A DNA stretch of 64,000 bases from Crocodylus rhombifer. Taxonomy: Eukaryota; Chordata; Crocodylia; Crocodylidae. Both the position numbers and the translations under genes were made by a program. Positions 58,883 to 64,000 of the stretch are shown here, piece after piece. The stretch is from positions 654,007-718,006 of the forward strand of contig JAVSML010024570.1 of assembly GCA_038503035.1 (NCBI GenBank), given 5' to 3'. Position 1 is the stretch's first letter. Each line of letters starts with the position of its first letter. The notes under the pieces were generated by a model, which made no database searches, was not told the origin of the DNA, and worked only from the letters and a program-made list of their open reading frames with translations.

Positions 58883-59104
58883 GTGGGTTGGTTAATTTCA
58901 AGAAAGATCTTCATATTTCATTAGAAAGAAAACAACATGTAAATGAATCATCAGAATGCAAAATATTTAATGGCACATTTTAAAATTAATATTTTAACTT
59001 CTCAGCAAAAATGTGTTTTAGAAATGCTTGCTCTGATATTTGCTTTTCTAGTCATTCTTTTTCAATTTTCCTAATAAAGCAAGAATCATTTCTTTTTTAA
59101 AAAG

Positions 59105-59227
59105 AATTTCATAAAAATCTTCAAGGAACTGGGCTCTGAGGACCTGAAACCCATTCCTATTACACTTCTTTTGAAGCATCCATTCATTCAAGACTTAATT
59201 AAAACCTACCAAGAATACACACTCCCT
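59105..59227 (+). CDS. SPEF2: SPEF2 exon, penultimate
   Basis: Forty-one codons in phase 0: NFIKIFKELGSEDLKPIPIT, then LLLKHPFIQDLIKTYQEYTL and Pro. The acceptor is TCTTTTTTAAAAAG and the donor CCT|GTAAGT. The LLKHPFIQDLI block is characteristic of the SPEF2 C-terminus. Because a strong donor follows and no stop is reached, at least one more short exon is expected. I could not find it between 59228 and 64000. Confidence 0.85.
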
Positions 59228-59330
59228 GTAAGTATCTTTTTTTCTGAGAACAAAGCTCTAGACTTTATATTGTTATAGATATATAAATGTGATTATATGA
59301 AATGTTTCATATTCACAGGTATAGACTCTT

Positions 59331-60955
59331 GGGCTAGGGACAGAATTTACACATGAACTGGTTTAAGTGATCAGAAATCTGTTTAAACCTGTAACAAAAC
59401 AGAAGTTCAGTGCATATAAACCACTTTCAAACTGGCCAAAAGTGGTTTAAGATAAACCTGGTTGAATGTAGACTTGACTGATTTAGGTCAGACTGGTTTA
59501 TGGAACTTCTGTCCCAGATCCCATCCTGGTTTAAGTTAACTTACAGTCCCCCAGCATCCCAGGATGCTCTGCAGCCCTGAGCTGGGCTGGGTTGGGAGAG
59601 CAGGGTTGGCCCCACCCCTCTCCTCCCTAGGCAAAGCACTATCACTGCTCTGGATGGCTGAGAAAGGGGATGGGGAAAAGTCACAGGGGGTGTGGTCAGA
59701 TAGACTGGAGGCAAAGGAGGGAAGAGGAGGGTCTGGCTAGTGTTCTCATGGGTAGAAGCAGAGGGGAGGCAGGAAGGGGCAGAGATGCCCATGGAGGGAT
59801 CCCAGCTCTGTCTCCCCTCTGTGACACAGCAATGGGGAGAATGTGGGGTGTTCAGAAGCGGGCACTGGACCTGGGGGCACTTGCTGAGTGGCTTCTCTTC
59901 CCACCGGGGCCATTCCTGGGCCCAGGCCCAGTGCAGGGCAGGTGTCCCTGGGACAGGGGAAAGGGACAGGGGAAAGCAGTGGCACAGATCAGGAGACAAG
60001 CTGGGATCCTTCTTCCCAAACTCCTGCTGCTGACTCTGCCTGAGTCACTCTCACCCACTTCTGCAGAGCCACAGCTGTCACTGGGGAAGTAGCCAGCATT
60101 CACCCGCAGAGTTATCAGGCACTGCAGCTACCAGATTGCAGCCTTCTCTCTCAGACCACCCGACCTTGGCAGCCTGCATAGGGGAAGGGCCCTGAGGGGA
60201 AGGGTCCCAACCCCTGCTGATGGTTGCCGGAAGCCAATGGGGCAGAGAAGGCAGAGAGCAGGCGCGGTGCGCTCCACTGGGTCCTGGTTCACTTCATGGG
60301 TGGTGGGAGCATGACCCTCAGCTTCATGCAGCTCCTTGTGCATGTCCCAGTGCAGAGGTAACTGTCCTGGGAGGGAAACAGGCTCCAGGCCTTTCCCACT
60401 TTTCTTTCTGCAGTAGAACAGGGGCCTGAAACATTCCATTCTTGGAGGAACAGCACAGGGGGCTCCTCTCTAGATCAGGTCACGGAATCCTAGAGGAGTG
60501 AGGCTGGGAGAGACCTGTCCTGTCACATCTAGCCCAGCCCCTGCCTGAGGCAGGAGCATTCATGTCCAGACCATCCTGTACACACCCATACTCTAAGCTC
60601 TACTTAAGATGACCAGCAGCCCTGACACAAGGCTCCCCTGCCACAGCTGCTTGAGCAGGAATAGTCAGGCAGGCCCTAGCTGTGGACCCTGCAGGCCAGT
60701 GTTGGGGTTTAAACCCATCCCTAGTTATATTCAGCAGCTTGCCAGGGCCTGGTCATCCCCACCCCCACCCCCCCACCACCCCCTGCCCTCCCCAGCCAGT
60801 TTCCCTCCAGCCTTAGGCTGCTGCAAAAGGGAAGGGAGGGCTCATTCTAGTGCCCTCTGGCTTCTAGCCTTAGCCACTGCAGGCATGTGCCTGCATTTCT
60901 GGAATCAAAAGTGAATGTTTATTCACTTGCTTCTCAATTCAGTCTATGCAGGTTG
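59331..60955. mobile_element. TIR element with GC-rich core (same family as 41251), right end lost
   Basis: GGGCTAGGGACAGAATTTAC starts it, and the next 230 bases follow 41251-41480. Right-hand sequence (60730-60950: GTTTATTCACTTGC, then CTATGCAGGTT) follows 42370-42615 but breaks off before the terminus. The core gives long open frames (59541-60439) on several frames with no family signal. Confidence 0.7.
60478..60610 (-). mobile_element. CR1 3'-end fragment
   Basis: TCACGGAATCCTAGAGGAGTGAGGCTGGGAGAGACCT, then the CCTGAGGCAGGA region, is an old CR1 3' terminus in minus orientation. It lies inside the TIR element's core. Confidence 0.6.
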
Positions 60956-61689
60956 TTGGGATGTGCACCCCTCCCCGTCACAGACACACCTGGATTGGGC
61001 CCACCAGTCAGGTCCAGCCTGCAGAGGTGCCTGGCACCACTCATCTGATTCATGGGGCAAAAAGTTTGGGCACCACTTCTCTAGCTAAATTAACTTTGAA
61101 TTGTTCAGGAATAGTTATTACTTTTAATCGCTGCCTCCCCTTAAAATGGATTAACTTTCAAAAGTAGCGAAGCCCTCATTGATCTGGTGCTAATTCCTGG
61201 CATAGATGTGCTGCAGCACTCTAAAAGTATCTTTCATTAGTACACCTCCCATCTCAGTAGTAACATCAGTGCACAACACCTACATAGACAGATTTTAATG
61301 TAACCAAGGCTTTTACTTTGATAAATACCATTTTGGGTAAGATAGCTTCAGGAGGCAAGGCTGCTTCTTCCTATCAGTAATGAAATATACAGCTTCCGAC
61401 ATTCACATCATGACAAGATTGTCACTGTACTGATAGGGAGGTCTAGAGAGGGCAGCCCACCCTTTGAAAAGCAGACACACCCACTTTGTTTGTAGTTTTC
61501 AATTAGAATAAATTTTATTTTTATTTTCCTCATGTGCCCATTTCTTCCTATTTTATAAGATTTTCATCAGCTGTAATGCTTTTTAGCTCTTTCATGGATT
61601 CACCCCAAAACCAAATTGCCTTAGGGGTTCACCATGTGGTATGCACAATATTCTCCCAAATTAGAATTATTTCTGTGGTGTTTGGTAGC
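60956..61689. other. Unassigned stretch
   Basis: No SPEF2 last exon, repeat end or RNA gene was recognised. Confidence 0.5.
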
Positions 61690-62238
61690 TACCATATTTA
61701 CTTGACTATAAGATGCCTCCCCCAATAACTAGATTCTATACAGTAAAATTGCTGTTATCTGGCGTCCCCAGGGTAAGGGGATTGCTGATTACATAAAAAC
61801 TCTGGTTATCTGAAATAACCGGGGAAGAGCAGCAGCAGCACAGGGTGGTGTGTGGCAGCTGTGGGCACCTGTGAGCTTTCCCCCACCCCGCCTTCCACCC
61901 TGCATCCAGCCGGCAAAGCTGGTTAATGGAGTATTCTGGTATTCCAGTTGGTCAAGTACCAGATAGCAAAGATTTTATTGTATATGGAAAAATTATAAAT
62001 TTGTTATAATTTTCCAGGTATAGAATCTACTTATTGGAGGTTTGCCTTGATTTTGTCCCCTTTTCACTGCTACAGCAGAGAAAATAGATCTGGGGAGCGG
62101 GTCAGATAGACCCGTTGTCATCTGCTCCCCCCAACTTCTTCCCCCTGCAACTTCCCCTTCCACCCTCTTACTGTTAGAACCTGTAGGGGTACATTTGAAA
62201 ACACTGATGGATGAATTGACACATTTTATCTCTTTTTT
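61690..62238. mobile_element. mariner-like miniature element, broken by a Tigger-like one and by CR1
   Basis: TACCATATTTACTTGACTATAAG at 61690 and the words AAATTTGTTATAATTTT and ATCTACTTATTGGAGG near 62000 match the element at 43070. It is interrupted at 61741-61980 and loses its right end where CR1 starts at 62239. Confidence 0.7.
61741..61980. mobile_element. Tigger-like (pogo) miniature element
   Basis: CAGTAAAATTGCTGTTATCTGG is mirrored at the right end (inverse CAATAAAATCTTTGCTATCTGG), and TA borders both sides. Noncoding, 240 bases. Confidence 0.75.
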
Positions 62239-63475
62239 CATAGTTTCATAGTTTCATAGTTTCTAGGGTCGGAAGGGACCTGAGTAGATCATCTAGTCCG
62301 ACCCCCGGCCATGGCAGGAAATAATACTGGGGTCAAAAGACCCCAGAAAGATGTTCATCCAACCTCCTCTTAAAAACCCCCAGGGTAGGAGCCAGGACCA
62401 CCTCTCTTGGAAGTTGGTTCCAGATCCTAGCCACCCTAACAATGAAGTAGCGCTTCCTGATATGTAGCCTAAACCTGCCCTCTGCCAGCTTGTGACCGTT
62501 ATTCCTGGTCACTCCTGGCAGTGCACGGGGGAACAGTGACTCCCCCAGTGCCCGCTGATCCCCCCTGACTAATTTATAACAGGCCACTAGATCCCTCCTC
62601 AGCCTTCTCTTTTGGAGGCTGAACAGGTTCAGGTCCCATAGCCTCTCCTCGTAGGGCCTGCCCTGCTGCCCCCTGATCATGCGAGTGGCCCTCCTCTGGA
62701 CCCTCTCCATACTGTCCACATCCCTCTTGAAGTGCGGCACCCAGAACTGGACTCAGTACTCCAGCTGTGGCCTGACCAGTGCCACATAGAGGGGGAGGAT
62801 CACCTCCCTGGACCTGCTTGAGATGCATCTGTGGATGCGTGACAAAGTGCAGTTGGCCTTCCTGACTACATCCCCACACTGCTGGCCCATGTTCATCTTG
62901 GCATCAATGATGACTCCAAGATCCTTTTCTGCCTCTGTACTGACGAGAAGGGAGTTCCCCAACCTGTAGGTATGGTGCCAGTTGTTCCTCCCCAGGTGCA
63001 TTACCTTGTACTTGTCAGTGTTGAATCCCATCCTGTTCTCATCCACCCACCCCTGTAACCTGTCTAGGTCCGATTGCAGCCTGTTCCTCCCTTCTAGCGT
63101 GCCCACATCCTCCCATATCTTAGTGTCATCAGCAAATTTGAACAGGGTGCTTTTTACCCCCTCGTCCAAATCACTGATGAAAATGTTGAAAAGTGCGGGC
63201 CCGAGGACTGAGCCCTGCGGAACCCCACTGCCCACGTCCTTCCAGGATAAGAAGGACCCATCCACTACCACCCTCTGGATGCGGCCCTCCAGCCAGTTGG
63301 CGACCCAATTGACTGTGTGGGCATCGACACCACAGTCTCCCAGTTTCTTAATGAGAACGGGGTGAAAGACAGTGTCAAAAGCCTTCTGGAAGTTCAGGAA
63401 GACTATGTCCACTGCTACCCCTGCATCTAATCATAGAAGGCCACCAGGTTGGTCTGACAGGACCTGCCACTGATG
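62239..63475 (-). mobile_element. Young CR1 LINE, RT C-terminal half with one stop
   Basis: On the minus strand one frame runs from 63412 to 62333 with a single TGA near 62750 (after LEY). It contains [51 protein letters not shown] and the C-terminal RRATRMIRGQQGRPYEERL. The 3' end is repeated TTTCATAG at 62238-62262. It is very close to the copy at 31089. A 14-base deletion-like join near 63430 and the Tx1 sequence after 63475 mark its 5' limit. Confidence 0.95.
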
Positions 63476-63965
63476 AACACTGCATATGCAGAGAAACATA
63501 GGAAAGAGGAATTAAGAGGCATAATGTTCATAGCAGGGGTAGTCAAGAGTTCAAATGTACATGGATTTACTAAAGGTAGAAGACATATAAAGATGGATGG
63601 AAAAGTAGGTCGAAAGGGCCATGTTGGTAGAGAAAGTAAGGGACAAATATGGTACCTGGGTGGGGTCTTGGAGGGCACAAGTAGTGTTACAAGCAGATGA
63701 GTGGAGCCCAGGTGGCGTGCTACACCTCCCAGCAGTGATCCAAATTGGGATGCACTGTGGTTTTATAATGTACCACAGCCAACCAAAGCAATGCAGCAAA
63801 TGCAGAAAGGTCATGCACCTGTCCACACCCTGCCCCCTCACAATGTGCTACAGATGTGAGGGGATGGGGCATACAGCAGCAGAGTGCCAAGGGTCTCTAA
63901 AATGCACTATTTGTAAGGGAGAGAGACACTTGTATCATAGGTGTCCCAAACCTTTGCAAGTATGA
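63476..63965 (+). pseudogene. Tx1-type LINE ORF1 fragment with three CCHC zinc knuckles
   Basis: The + frame ending with TGA at 63963-63965 encodes a pre-knuckle region (GGVLHLPAVIQIGMHCGFIM) and three C-x2-C-x4-H-x4-C knuckles: CSKCRKVMHLSTPC, CYRCEGMGHTAAEC and CTICKGERHLYHRC. This arrangement is that of the nucleic-acid-binding ORF1 of Tx1-group LINEs, often annotated as ZCCHC3-like. The N-terminal part is degraded. A host ZCCHC3-type gene is less likely because the front is missing and it abuts a CR1 copy. Confidence 0.8.
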
Positions 63966-64000
63966 TCAGACTGGCTGAGGAACAGCAAAACCCAGAGCAA

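Noticed and set aside
59541..60439. Several open frames of 80-152 codons
   Set aside because: Core of a TIR element; no family signal, and frames overlap on both strands.

Overview
The window looks like intergenic or intronic DNA from a sauropsid vertebrate, most likely a crocodilian (a turtle is less likely). It is dense in CR1 LINEs whose minus-strand copies start with runs of 'TTTCATAG', and in many small hAT-type elements with 8-bp target duplications. It also has Tx1-type and other LINE pieces, a Ty3/gypsy wreck, one long LTR family and single-copy exons with vertebrate splice sites. There is nothing prokaryotic, no CRISPR array and no intact tRNA or rRNA gene. The species call is inference.

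Two gene structures stand out, both on the + strand. (1) Six exons between 35283 and 59227 join in one open frame (863 bases, about 287 codons). I recognise them as the C-terminal part of SPEF2 (KPL2), a sperm-tail and ciliary central-apparatus protein; the last exon is not seen and probably lies beyond the window. (2) At 20118-22650 a five-exon hAT-transposase-like gene is fully open over 705 codons. It has correct splice sites, coherent phases, a TTF/BED-like zinc finger, the acidic residues expected of the RNase H-like core and the hAT C-terminal dimerisation block. Its first visible exon starts at a splice acceptor, so a 5' exon is missing. That acceptor has the same phase as the first visible SPEF2 exon downstream. 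If the hAT gene lies in a SPEF2 intron, upstream SPEF2 exons could splice into it in frame, giving a host-transposase fusion with an alternative 3' end. This is the most interesting candidate in the window and is untested.

Layout: 0-9 kb, nested CR1 copies and TIR elements; 9-15 kb, mostly unassigned AT-rich DNA with two CR1 pieces; 15-18.8 kb, a minus-strand LINE broken by an LTR-like insertion; 20-22.7 kb, the hAT gene; 23-34 kb, CR1 copies and hAT miniature elements, including a foldback element at 25 kb and a young CR1 at 31-33 kb; 35-59 kb, SPEF2 exons separated by repeat-filled introns; 59-64 kb, a GC-rich TIR element, a mariner-like element holding a Tigger-like one, another young CR1, and a Tx1-type ORF1 fragment with three zinc knuckles.

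Repeat boundaries were placed by eye from terminal repeats, target duplications and similarity between copies within the window. No database search was possible.
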